This document shows, in pieces, positions 9,657 through 17,873 of a stretch of 64,000 bases of DNA. The DNA lies in assembly GCF_001598435.1 (NCBI RefSeq), contig NZ_BCYY01000003.1, forward strand, positions 55,356 through 119,355, read 5' to 3'. Origin of the DNA: Sphingomonas pituitosa NBRC 102491. GTDB taxonomy: Bacteria > Pseudomonadota > Alphaproteobacteria > Sphingomonadales > Sphingomonadaceae. Below the pieces are notes generated by a model, which made no database searches, was not told the origin of the DNA, and saw only the letters and a program-made list of their open reading frames with translations. Every line of letters begins with the position of its first letter. Within the stretch, counting starts at the first letter, position 1. A program made the translations under genes and the position numbers.

Positions 9657-10832
9657 TTAGAGAGTCTCGAAAAGACCCGCAGCGCCCATGCCGCCACCGA
9701 TGCACATGGTGACGACGACATATTTGGCGCCGCGGCGCTTGCCTTCGATCAGCGCATGGCCGGTCATCCGCGCGCCCGACATGCCGTACGGGTGACCGAT
9801 CGAGATCGCGCCGCCGTTGACGTTGAGCAGCTCATTGGGAATGCCGAGCTTGTCGCGGCAATAGAGCACCTGCACCGCGAATGCCTCGTTGAGCTCCCAC
9901 AGGCCGATATCGTCCATCTTCAGGTTGAAGCGCTCGAGCAGCTTGGGGATGGCGTAGACCGGGCCGATGCCCATTTCGTCGGGCTTGGTGCCCGCCACCG
10001 CCATGCCGATGTAGCGGCCGAGCGGGGTAAGGCCGCGCTGCTCCGCCAGCTTCTCCTCCATCAGCACCGCCGCCGAGGAACCGTCGGACAGCTGGCTCGC
10101 ATTGCCGGCGGTGACGGTGCCGTTCGGCAGCACCGTCTGGAGCGCCTGCAGGCCTTCCAGCGTGGTTTCGGGGCGGTTGCCCTCGTCCTTGGCGAGGGTG
10201 ATTTCCTTCTGGGAGACTTCCTTGGTCTCCTTGTTGACGACGTTCATCGTCGCGGTGACCGAGACGATCTCGTCGTCGAACTTGCCGGCGGCCTGCGCGG
10301 CGGCGGTGCGCTGCTGCGACTGGAAGGCATAGGCGTCGCACGCATCGCGGCCGATGCCGTAGCGCGCGGCGACCACTTCGGCGGTCTGGAGCATCGGCAT
10401 ATAGGTGTCGTTATGCAGCGCGATCAGCTCGCGATCGGGCTCGACGCGCATCTGCGGGGTCTGGACGAGGCTGATCGATTCCACGCCGCCGCCCAGCGTG
10501 ATGTCCATATTGTCGACGACGATCTGCTTGGCGGCGGTGGCGATTGCCATCAGGCCCGAGGCGCACTGGCGATCGATCGACATGCCCGGCACTTCCACCG
10601 GCAGGCCCGCGCGCATCAGCGCGAGGCGGGCGATGTTGGGCGCCTGGCTGCCCTGCTGGAGCGCGGCGCCGAACACCACGTCGTCGACCTGGCCCGGCTC
10701 GATGCCCGCCCGCTCGACCGCGGCGCGGATCGCGTGCGCGCCCAGCGTCGGCGCCGGCGTGGCGTTGAACGCCCCGCGATAGGCCCGGCCGATGCCCGTA
10801 CGGGCGGTGGAAACGATGACTGCGGAGCGCAT
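9657..10832 (-). CDS. Acetyl-CoA acyltransferase (thiolase)
   Basis: This 391-residue thiolase either cleaves 3-ketoacyl-CoA in beta-oxidation or condenses two acetyl-CoA. The nucleophilic cysteine is C90 in DRQCASG, the catalytic histidine H347 in [11 protein letters not shown], and the second cysteine C377 in [10 protein letters not shown], so all active-site residues are present. The sequence around the active site is more like FadA/acyltransferase thiolases than PhaA. It lies about 100 bases downstream of a MaoC-type hydratase gene in the same orientation, with a REPIN-like element in the gap. The pairing suggests fatty acyl-CoA metabolism. Confidence 0.9.
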   Translation of the reverse strand: MRSAVIVSTARTGIGRAYRGAFNATPAPTLGAHAIRAAVERAGIEPGQVDDVVFGAALQQGSQAPNIARLALMRAGLPVEVPGMSIDRQCASGLMAIATAAKQIVVDNMDITLGGGVESISLVQTPQMRVEPDRELIALHNDTYMPMLQTAEVVAARYGIGRDACDAYAFQSQQRTAAAQAAGKFDDEIVSVTATMNVVNKETKEVSQKEITLAKDEGNRPETTLEGLQALQTVLPNGTVTAGNASQLSDGSSAAVLMEEKLAEQRGLTPLGRYIGMAVAGTKPDEMGIGPVYAIPKLLERFNLKMDDIGLWELNEAFAVQVLYCRDKLGIPNELLNVNGGAISIGHPYGMSGARMTGHALIEGKRRGAKYVVVTMCIGGGMGAAGLFETL

Positions 10833-10851
10833 TTGCTTCTTTCCTCCAAGG

Positions 10852-10923
10852 CGTCACCCCAGCGAAAGCTGGGGTCTCTTTCAGTATTCCCCTCGACGAG
10901 ATGCCAGCGTGCGCTGGCATGAC
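10852..10923. repeat. REPIN-like paired hairpin, copy 1
   Basis: The first hairpin (CGTCACCCCAGCGAAAGCTGGGG, from 10852) is followed about 20 bases later by a second in inverted orientation, ending GCTGGCATGACG at 10923. It shares the head-to-head CGTCA...TGACG architecture with copies at 14515-14611 and 21402-21496. The second hairpin of this copy has a different stem (ATGCCAGC/GCTGGCAT). It separates the thiolase and MaoC genes. Confidence 0.75.
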
Positions 10924-10931
10924 GGCCGAGC

Positions 10932-11390
10932 CTAGACATATACCAGCGCGATCCACTCGGCGATCACCGCCGGCTTTTCCTCGCCTTCGATCTCGAGCCG
11001 ATATTCCTGCACCTGCTCCCAGACGCCGGGCTGCCGCTCGACGAACTTCTTGAGGGTGAACCGCCCGCGCACCCGCTTGCCCGAGCGGACCGGCGTGAGG
11101 AACCGGACCTTGTTCCCCCCATAGTTTACGCCCATCCGCCCGCCTGCGATGGCCGGCGCATCGGTGCGCGCGGCCAGCATCGGCATCAGCGAGAGCGAGA
11201 GGAAGCCATGCGCGATCGTGCCGCCGAACGGCGTCTCGGCCGCGCGCACCGGATCGACATGGATGAACTGGTGATCGCCCGTCGCTTCCGCGAACTGGTC
11301 GATCATCGCCTGGGTGACCTCCACCCAGTCCGAGACATGCTCGACGCCGACCCGTTCGGCCATCTCCTGCGGGGTGACGGACGCTGCCAA
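10932..11390 (-). CDS. MaoC-family (R)-hydratase
   Basis: This 152-residue single hot-dog protein probably hydrates enoyl-CoA to (R)-3-hydroxyacyl-CoA. The hydratase-2 signature is readable: DWVEVTQAMIDQFAEATGDHQFIHVDP, where the Asp and His of GDHQFIH are the catalytic pair, followed by FGGTIAHGFLSLSLMP. The frame opens with TTG at 11390, preceded at suitable distance by GAGGA; the first ATG is 27 bases further in, close to the conserved region, so TTG is kept as the more likely start. With the thiolase it suggests fatty-acid or PHA precursor metabolism. Confidence 0.87.
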   Translation of the reverse strand: MAASVTPQEMAERVGVEHVSDWVEVTQAMIDQFAEATGDHQFIHVDPVRAAETPFGGTIAHGFLSLSLMPMLAARTDAPAIAGGRMGVNYGGNKVRFLTPVRSGKRVRGRFTLKKFVERQPGVWEQVQEYRLEIEGEEKPAVIAEWIALVYV

Positions 11391-11484
11391 GACTATCCTC
11401 TCGCGTAATTATCTTTCATAGGCTCGCCATATCTAAGGGGGCCACCGGCCTCCCTGCAAGCTTTAGCCGACCGGAAACTGGAAA

Positions 11485-14454
11485 ATGCCGACTGCCGTAC
11501 CGTCACACCACCGCGAAATGATGGCCAAACTGCACCGCGCGGCCGAACCCGATGTTCTAAAACCGCTTCTGGAACGGGCGCGACTCACCCCCGATTCGCG
11601 CGAACGGGTGATGGATCATGCCCTCGCGCTGCTGGCGGACCTGCGGGCGGCACAGAATCGCGGCTGGGTGAACCAGTTCCTGCAGGAGTACCGGCTGAAC
11701 TCGTCCGAGGGCGTCGCCCTGCTCAGCCTGGCCGAGGCGTTCCTGCGCGTGCCCGATCCCGAGACCGCCGACCTGCTGATCGCCGACAAGCTCGGCGATG
11801 CCGACTGGAAGGCGCATTCGGGCAAGTCGAACTCGGTGCTGGTCAACTCGGCGACCTGGGGCCTGATGCTCGGCCGCGCGCTGGTCGGCGACGAGAAGAC
11901 CGGGGCGCTGCGCCGTCTTATCTCGCGCGCCGGCGAGCCGTTCGTCCGCCAGGCAGTGGGCGCCGCGATGAAGCGGATGGGCGAAGTGTTCGTGATGGGC
12001 CGCACCATCGACGAAGCCTCGAAGCGCATGAAGAAGCCCGAGAACAAGGGCTTCACCGCCAGCTTCGACATGCTGGGCGAGGCGGCGCGGACCAAGGCCG
12101 ATGCCGAGCGCTATTTCCAGGCCTATTTCGAGGCGATCCGCGCGGTCGGCCGCGATCCCAAGGCGGGCCATTCGATCTCGGTGAAGCTCTCCGCGCTCCA
12201 CCCCCGCTACGAAGTCGCGCAATATGACCGCTGCGTGCCCGAGCTCACCGACATGCTGGCGCAGCTCGCCTCGGAATCGGCGGCGCAGGGCATCCCGCTC
12301 ACCGTCGACGCCGAGGAGAGCGAGCGGCTGGAAATGAGCCTCGACATCATCGGCTCGGTAGCGCGCCGGCCCGAACTGCGCGGCTGGAACGGCTTCGGCA
12401 TGGCGGTGCAGGCGTACGGCAAGCGCGCCCGCGCGGTGATCGGCTGGGCCGACGATCTCGGCCGGCCGATGCACGTCCGGCTGGTCAAGGGCGCCTATTG
12501 GGACAGCGAGATCAAGCGCACCCAGGTGGAAGGCCTGTCCGACTACCCCCTGTTCACCCGCAAGGCGGCGACCGACGTGTCCTACCTCGCCTGCGCGCGC
12601 GACATGCTCGCGGCGAAGAACATCGTGCCGGCCTTTGCCAGCCATAACGCGCTGACCGTCGCCACCATCCTCGACTGGGCCGGCGATGCCCGCGACTTCG
12701 AGTTCCAGCGCCTGCACGGCATGGGCGAAGGGCTGTACGAGCGGCTGGTGAACGAACAGGGCCATCACTGCCGCATCTACGCGCCGGTCGGCGGCCACCG
12801 TGACCTGCTGGCGTACCTCGTCCGCCGCCTGCTGGAGAATGGCGCGAACTCGAGCTTCGTCCACCAGCTCGCCGACGAGCAGCTCAGCGAAGCCGAACTG
12901 CTCGCCGATCCGGTCGAGAAGATCGCGGCGGTGGGCGGCACCCGCCACCCGAGCATCCCGCTGCCGGTCGAATTGTTCGGCGCATGGAAGAATTCGGGCG
13001 GGATCGATCTCGCCGAACGCACGATCCTTGCGGATACCGCGATGGCGATCGCGGCAAAGCCCCTGCCCGCCGCCGGTGCGACCGCACCGGTCGACGTGCG
13101 CGCGGCCATCGATCGCGCCTCGGCCGCCTTCCCCGGCTGGGCCGCCACCCCGCTCGCCACCCGCGCCGCGATCCTCGAACGCCTCGCCGATCTGCTCGAG
13201 GAGAACCGCGTCGAGCTGATGGCGCTGGCGGTGAAGGAAGCCTTCAAGACGATCCCCGACGCGCTCGGCGAAGTGCGCGAGGCAGCCGATTTCTGCCGCT
13301 ACTACGCGCTCCAGGCCCGCACCGGGCTCGCCCCGATCACCCTTCCCGGGCCGACGGGCGAGCGCAACGAGCTGCGCATGGAAGGCCGCGGCGTCTGGGC
13401 GACGATCGCGCCGTGGAACTTCCCGCTGGCGATCTTCCTCGGCCAGACCGCGGCCGCGCTGGTTGCCGGTAACGCCGTCGTCGCCAAGCCCGCCCCACAG
13501 ACGCCCGAGATCGCCCGCGCCGCCGTGCGCCTCGCCCATCAGGCCGGCGTGCCGGAGGATGCGCTGGTGCTGGTGACCGGCGGACCCGAAGTGGGCGCCG
13601 CGCTCACGTCCGATCCGCGCATCGCCGGCGTCGCCTTCACCGGCTCCACCCCCACCGCCAAGAAGATCGCCGCCGCGCTGCTCGAAGGCGAGGACCGCCC
13701 GCTGGTACCGCTGATCGCCGAAACCGGCGGCATCAACGCGATGATCGTCGATTCGACCGCGCTGCCCGAACAGGTGGTGGCCGACGTGCTGACCTCGGCG
13801 TTCCGCTCGGCCGGCCAGCGCTGCTCGGCGCTGCGCCTGCTGCTGCTCCAGGAGGAGATCGCCGAGGGCGTGATCGAGATGCTGCGCGGCGCGATGGAGC
13901 TGCTGATCCTTGGCGATCCGGCGGACCCGCGCACCGATGTCGGCCCGGTGATCGACCAGGCCGCCTATGACAAGCTGATGGCCTATCGTGACAGCGTCAA
14001 GGCGCAGTGGATCAAGACCGTGCCGGTGCCCGCCACCGGCCTGTTCGTGCCGCCGACGATGATCCGCATCGATCGCCCCGAGGATCTGTCCCGCGAATGG
14101 TTCGGCCCGATCCTCCACGTCGCCACCTGGAAGGCGGGCACGCTCGCCGAGACGGTGGCGCGGGTCAACGCCAAGGGCTTCGGCCTGACGATGGGCCTGC
14201 ACAGCCGCATCGCCCGCTCGGCCGAGCTGGTCGAGGCGGAGGCGCGGGTGGGCAATCTGTATATCAACCGCTCGATGATCGGCGCGGTGGTGGGCTCGCA
14301 GCCGTTCGGCGGCGAGGGCCTGTCGGGCACCGGGCCCAAGGCCGGCGGACCGCACTATCTGCACCGCTTCTGCGCGGAGCGGGCGGTGTCGGTGGATACC
14401 ACCAGCGCCGGCGGCAATGCGACGCTGCTCAGCCTGGACGAAGGCGGGATGTGA
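11485..14454 (+). CDS. putA: Bifunctional proline dehydrogenase / glutamate-semialdehyde dehydrogenase
   Basis: PutA oxidises proline to glutamate in two steps and channels the pyrroline-5-carboxylate intermediate. At 989 residues it is the minimal (type A) form: there is no N-terminal ribbon-helix-helix DNA-binding domain and no C-terminal extension, so it should not repress its own gene. The FAD barrel shows GFTASFDMLGEAA, HVRLVKGAYWDSEIKRTQ and RIYAPVGGHRDLLAYLVRRL. The aldehyde dehydrogenase half has IAPWNFPLAIFLGQ, FTGSTPTAKKIAA, the general base E746 in AETGG and the catalytic C780 in SAGQRCSALR. It is a single-gene unit; its regulator is not nearby. Confidence 0.96.
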   Translation: MPTAVPSHHREMMAKLHRAAEPDVLKPLLERARLTPDSRERVMDHALALLADLRAAQNRGWVNQFLQEYRLNSSEGVALLSLAEAFLRVPDPETADLLIADKLGDADWKAHSGKSNSVLVNSATWGLMLGRALVGDEKTGALRRLISRAGEPFVRQAVGAAMKRMGEVFVMGRTIDEASKRMKKPENKGFTASFDMLGEAARTKADAERYFQAYFEAIRAVGRDPKAGHSISVKLSALHPRYEVAQYDRCVPELTDMLAQLASESAAQGIPLTVDAEESERLEMSLDIIGSVARRPELRGWNGFGMAVQAYGKRARAVIGWADDLGRPMHVRLVKGAYWDSEIKRTQVEGLSDYPLFTRKAATDVSYLACARDMLAAKNIVPAFASHNALTVATILDWAGDARDFEFQRLHGMGEGLYERLVNEQGHHCRIYAPVGGHRDLLAYLVRRLLENGANSSFVHQLADEQLSEAELLADPVEKIAAVGGTRHPSIPLPVELFGAWKNSGGIDLAERTILADTAMAIAAKPLPAAGATAPVDVRAAIDRASAAFPGWAATPLATRAAILERLADLLEENRVELMALAVKEAFKTIPDALGEVREAADFCRYYALQARTGLAPITLPGPTGERNELRMEGRGVWATIAPWNFPLAIFLGQTAAALVAGNAVVAKPAPQTPEIARAAVRLAHQAGVPEDALVLVTGGPEVGAALTSDPRIAGVAFTGSTPTAKKIAAALLEGEDRPLVPLIAETGGINAMIVDSTALPEQVVADVLTSAFRSAGQRCSALRLLLLQEEIAEGVIEMLRGAMELLILGDPADPRTDVGPVIDQAAYDKLMAYRDSVKAQWIKTVPVPATGLFVPPTMIRIDRPEDLSREWFGPILHVATWKAGTLAETVARVNAKGFGLTMGLHSRIARSAELVEAEARVGNLYINRSMIGAVVGSQPFGGEGLSGTGPKAGGPHYLHRFCAERAVSVDTTSAGGNATLLSLDEGGM

Positions 14455-14461
14455 GGGCGCG

Positions 14462-14494
14462 GCCTCCATCCTCCTGCGACGGGAGGATGGAGGC
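14462..14494. terminator. Stem-loop downstream of putA
   Basis: GCCTCCATCCTCC (14462-14474) pairs perfectly with 14482-14494 around a 7-base loop, starting 8 bases after the putA stop. There is no T-run. It probably serves as 3' end of the putA transcript. Confidence 0.6.
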
Positions 14495-14514
14495 GGAGCG
14501 TTTCAAGCACCGAT

Positions 14515-14611
14515 CGTCATTCCCGCGAAGGCGGGAATCCATCAGCCTGCACACTCGCAGATGGAGCGGAAATGGCGACCCCAATCGATCCCCGCCTTCG
14601 CGGGGATGACG
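14515..14611. repeat. REPIN-like paired hairpin, copy 2
   Basis: One hairpin (CGTCATTCCCGCGAAGGCGG, from 14515) and a second in inverted orientation (ATCCCCGCCTTCGCGGGGAT near 14588-14607, then GACG) are separated by about 46 bases. This is the classic paired element whose translation gives the PAKAGIH/PAFAGMT peptides seen in many proteobacterial intergenic regions. It lies between the convergent putA and PHB depolymerase genes. Confidence 0.85.
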
Positions 14612-14668
14612 TTGTCGGTTGGTGATGATGGTGGGATGCCCCTTCTCACACGGAAAAGGGGCGGCAGG

Positions 14669-15901
14669 TCACCCGCCGTGCGTGGCCATCCACTGCTCGA
14701 CGACCGGCGCGATGCGGTTGCGCCACTTCGATCCGTTGAAGATGCCGTAATGGCCGACACCCTCGGCGAGATGGTACTGCTTGAACGCTTCCGGCAGTTC
14801 GGTCGCGATGGTCAGCGCGGCCTTGGTCTGGCCGATGCCCGAGATGTCGTCGCGCTCCCCTTCGATCGCGAGGATGCCGATATCCTTGATCGCAGCCGGA
14901 TCGACCCGGCGGCCACGATGCAGCATCTCGCCCTTGGGCAGCGCATGCGTCTGGAACACCACGTCGATCGTCTGGAGGTAGAATTCGGCGGTCATGTCGC
15001 AGACCGAGCGATACTCCTCGTAGAACTTCATCGTCGCATCGGCGCTCTCGTCATCCCCCTGGACGAGATGCTTGAACATCTCCCAATGCGAGATGAGGTG
15101 GTTGCCGAGGTTCATCGTCATGAAGCCGGCGAGTTGGAGGAAGCCCGGATATACGCGACGCCCCGAACCCGAATAGGTGCGCGGCACGGTGGCGATCACA
15201 TTGTTCTCGAACCAGCTGAACGGCCGTTCCGTCGCCAGCGTGTTGACCGCGGTCGGCGCCTCGCGCGTGTCGATCGGGCCGCCCATCATGGTGAGCGTCG
15301 CCGGACGGTTCGGATGCTGGTCCGCGCTCATCACCGCGGCGGCGGCGTAGCAGGGCACCGAGGGCTGGCACACCGCCAGCATGTGCGGGCGGGCAGTACC
15401 TTCGGCGCCGATATGCGCCAGGAAGTCGATGATGTAATCGACATAATCGTCGAGGTCGAAGCGGCCCTCGCTGGTCGGCACCAGCTTCGCGTCGCGCCAG
15501 TCGGTGATGTACACGTCCGCCACCGGCAGCATCCGCTGCACCGTGCCGCGCAGCAGCGTGGCATAATGGCCGGACATCGGCGCGACGATCAGCAGCTTCG
15601 GCCCGCCTTCGACACCCTGGCGCACGAAGCGCTTGAGCTGGCCGAACGGCTTGCGCAGCACGATTTCCTCGCGCACCGCCACCTGGCGGCCGTCGATCTC
15701 GGTGAAATCGAGCCCGAAATCGGGCTTGCCGCGCGGCGCGGAGGCGTGCGCGAACACTTCCAGCGCCGAGGCCATCACCGGACCGCCGCCGAAATAGGCG
15801 AAGGGGTTGGCAGGATTGTTGAGCAAGCCCGCACCGAAATTGGCCAGAGCACTCGCCCCGGCCAGCATAGAACGTTGGAATTCGTAAGCGTCGTACAGCA
15901 T
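14669..15901 (-). CDS. phaZ: Intracellular polyhydroxybutyrate depolymerase
   Basis: This 410-residue enzyme mobilises stored PHB by hydrolysing the polymer in the cytoplasm. It matches the PhaZa1 type of Ralstonia in length and sequence. The nucleophile is a cysteine, C178 in LAVCQPSVPCYAAAAV, in place of the serine of ordinary lipases. The catalytic histidine is probably in AEGVGHYGIFNGSKWR near the C-terminus. MLYDAYEFQRSMLAGASA is the typical family N-terminus, which fixes the start at 15901 even though the frame is open much further upstream. No PHB synthase or phasin gene is adjacent. There is no signal peptide. Confidence 0.92.
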   Translation of the reverse strand: MLYDAYEFQRSMLAGASALANFGAGLLNNPANPFAYFGGGPVMASALEVFAHASAPRGKPDFGLDFTEIDGRQVAVREEIVLRKPFGQLKRFVRQGVEGGPKLLIVAPMSGHYATLLRGTVQRMLPVADVYITDWRDAKLVPTSEGRFDLDDYVDYIIDFLAHIGAEGTARPHMLAVCQPSVPCYAAAAVMSADQHPNRPATLTMMGGPIDTREAPTAVNTLATERPFSWFENNVIATVPRTYSGSGRRVYPGFLQLAGFMTMNLGNHLISHWEMFKHLVQGDDESADATMKFYEEYRSVCDMTAEFYLQTIDVVFQTHALPKGEMLHRGRRVDPAAIKDIGILAIEGERDDISGIGQTKAALTIATELPEAFKQYHLAEGVGHYGIFNGSKWRNRIAPVVEQWMATHGG

Positions 15902-16054
15902 AAAATTCCTTCCCCGTGCCCCGATCCCTGCAGCGGGGGTTGTCTTACCACTCATATAGACGGGGGCGTTGTGCGCCGCAACGTCGCAGCTATACGGAAC
16001 AGAGACATCCGGAGGTAGTTCCCCTGCCCCGCGAACCGCGCTACGCGCGTTGCC

Positions 16055-17833
16055 ATGGCCGACACGACCCCGCCGCCGGCGCCGCGCCGCAAGCTCAGCA
16101 GCCTGCTCGTCATCTGGCAGTTCACCCGCCGCTATCCACTGCAGATCGTCATCGCGTCCATCGCGCTGGTCACGTCGTCGCTGGCGACGCTGTGGATACC
16201 GCGGACGTTCCAGAAGATCGTCGACAACGGCTTCGCCAAGGGCGTCGATACCAGCCGGATCGGCGTCTATTTCGAAGGCCTGCTGGCGGTCATCCTCGTG
16301 CTGTCGGTCGCGACGGCGATCCGGTTCTTCTTCATTTCCTGGGTGGCGGAGCGGACGGTGGCGGACCTGCGCATCGCCGTGCACCGCAACCTGCTGCGCC
16401 TGCCGCCGAAATGGTTCGAGGAAAACCGCCCCTCGGAGATCGCCTCGCGACTCACCTCGGATACCGCGCTGGTCGAGCAGGTGGTGGGCTCGACCGTCTC
16501 GATCGCGCTGCGCAATCTGCTGACCGGCATCGGCGGCGTCATCTACCTGTTCGTGCTGGCGCCCAAGATCGCCGCCTATCTGATCGTGGGGATGCCGCTC
16601 ACCGTGCTGCCGATCGTCTGGCTGGGCGGGCGCGTGCGGCAATATTCGCGCAACAGCCAGGACCGCGTCGCGGATATCGGCGCGATCGCCTCGGAGACGC
16701 TGGGTGCGATGCGAATCGTCCAGGCCTTCGGGCAGGAACGGCGCGAGGGCCAGCGCTTCCGGGACGCGGTGGTCCGCAGCTTCGCCGCCGCGCAGAAGCG
16801 CTTCGCCCTGCGCGCGGTGATGACGGCGCTGGTGATCGGCCTGCTCTTCACCGCAATCACGCTGATCATGTGGGATGCGGTGTCCGGCGTCGCCGCCGGG
16901 CAGATCAGCGGCGGCGCGATCACCGCCTTCGTGATCACCGCCGGCCTCGTCACCGGGTCGTTCGGCGCGCTGACGGAGGTGTACGGCGACCTGCTGCGCG
17001 CCTCGGGCGCCGCCAGCCGCCTTGCCGAGCTGCTCCAGCAGGAGCCCGACATCGCAGCACCCGCCAACCCGGTAGCGCTGCCCAGCCCCGCCGAAGGCGC
17101 AATCGCGTTCGATGCCGTCACCTTCCGCTATCCGACGCGCCCGGAAGTATCCGCGCTGCAGGACTTCTCGCTGTTCGTGGCGCCCGGCGAGACGGTTGCC
17201 GTGGTCGGCCCCTCGGGTGCCGGCAAGTCGACGCTCTTCCAGTTGCTCCAGCGCTTCTATGATCCCGAGGCGGGAGAGATCCGCATCGACGGCGTCGCCA
17301 TCCCCCGGGCCGATCCGGCGGAGGTCCGCGCCCGCATGGCGATGGTGCCGCAGGAAACGGTGATCTTCGGCGCCAGCGCCCGCGACAATCTGCGCTACGG
17401 CGCCTGGGAGGCGAGCGACGACGCGATCTGGGCCGCGGCCGAGGCCGCCAACGCCGCCGAATTCCTGCGCGCGCTGCCGGAGGGGCTCGACACCTTTCTC
17501 GGCGAAGGCGGCGCACGCCTTTCGGGCGGGCAGCGCCAGCGGCTCGCCATCGCGCGCGCACTGCTCCGCGACGCGCCGATCCTGCTGCTCGACGAAGCGA
17601 CCAGCGCGCTCGACGCCGAGAGCGAGAAGCTGGTGCAGGATGCGCTCGAGCATCTGATGCAGGGTCGCACCACGCTGGTGATCGCCCACCGCCTCGCCAC
17701 CGTCCGCGCGGCCGAGCGGATCATCGTGATGGAAGCGGGCAGGATCGTCGAAACGGGGACGCATGCCGAGCTGGTCGCCAAGGGCGGCCTCTATGCCCGG
17801 CTGGCGGCGCTGCAGTTCAGCGAAAGCGCCTGA
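16055..17833 (+). CDS. ABC exporter, fused permease-ATPase
   Basis: This 592-residue half-transporter has an N-terminal six-helix membrane domain (about residues 20-320) and a C-terminal ATPase. Walker A is GPSGAGKSTLFQLLQRF, the Q-loop MVPQETVIFGASARDN, the signature LSGGQRQRLAIARALL, and Walker B LLLDEATSALDAESE, followed by the switch IAHRLATV. It should work as a homodimer of the ABCB/MsbA type. The substrate could be a lipid, drug or peptide and cannot be read from the sequence. It is divergent from phaZ and converges on the EAL gene; no accessory subunit is adjacent. Confidence 0.92.
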   Translation: MADTTPPPAPRRKLSSLLVIWQFTRRYPLQIVIASIALVTSSLATLWIPRTFQKIVDNGFAKGVDTSRIGVYFEGLLAVILVLSVATAIRFFFISWVAERTVADLRIAVHRNLLRLPPKWFEENRPSEIASRLTSDTALVEQVVGSTVSIALRNLLTGIGGVIYLFVLAPKIAAYLIVGMPLTVLPIVWLGGRVRQYSRNSQDRVADIGAIASETLGAMRIVQAFGQERREGQRFRDAVVRSFAAAQKRFALRAVMTALVIGLLFTAITLIMWDAVSGVAAGQISGGAITAFVITAGLVTGSFGALTEVYGDLLRASGAASRLAELLQQEPDIAAPANPVALPSPAEGAIAFDAVTFRYPTRPEVSALQDFSLFVAPGETVAVVGPSGAGKSTLFQLLQRFYDPEAGEIRIDGVAIPRADPAEVRARMAMVPQETVIFGASARDNLRYGAWEASDDAIWAAAEAANAAEFLRALPEGLDTFLGEGGARLSGGQRQRLAIARALLRDAPILLLDEATSALDAESEKLVQDALEHLMQGRTTLVIAHRLATVRAAERIIVMEAGRIVETGTHAELVAKGGLYARLAALQFSESA

Positions 17834-17842
17834 TCGCGTCTG

Positions 17843-17868
17843 TCCTCCCACCGCGTGGGACGGGAGGA
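17843..17868. terminator. Stem-loop between convergent ABC exporter and EAL genes
   Basis: TCCTCCC (17843-17849) pairs with GGGAGGA (17862-17868); an alternative inner CCCAC/GTGGG helix is possible. It lies between two convergent stop codons and is probably a bidirectional terminator without T-runs. Confidence 0.5.
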
Positions 17869-17873
17869 AAGAC

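Noticed and set aside
11485..14454. PutA as its own repressor
   Set aside because: The protein is 989 residues and lacks the N-terminal ribbon-helix-helix domain of trifunctional PutA.
11557..14469. 970-residue open frame opposite putA
   Set aside because: Same composition pattern as other antisense shadows; putA is unambiguous on the plus strand.
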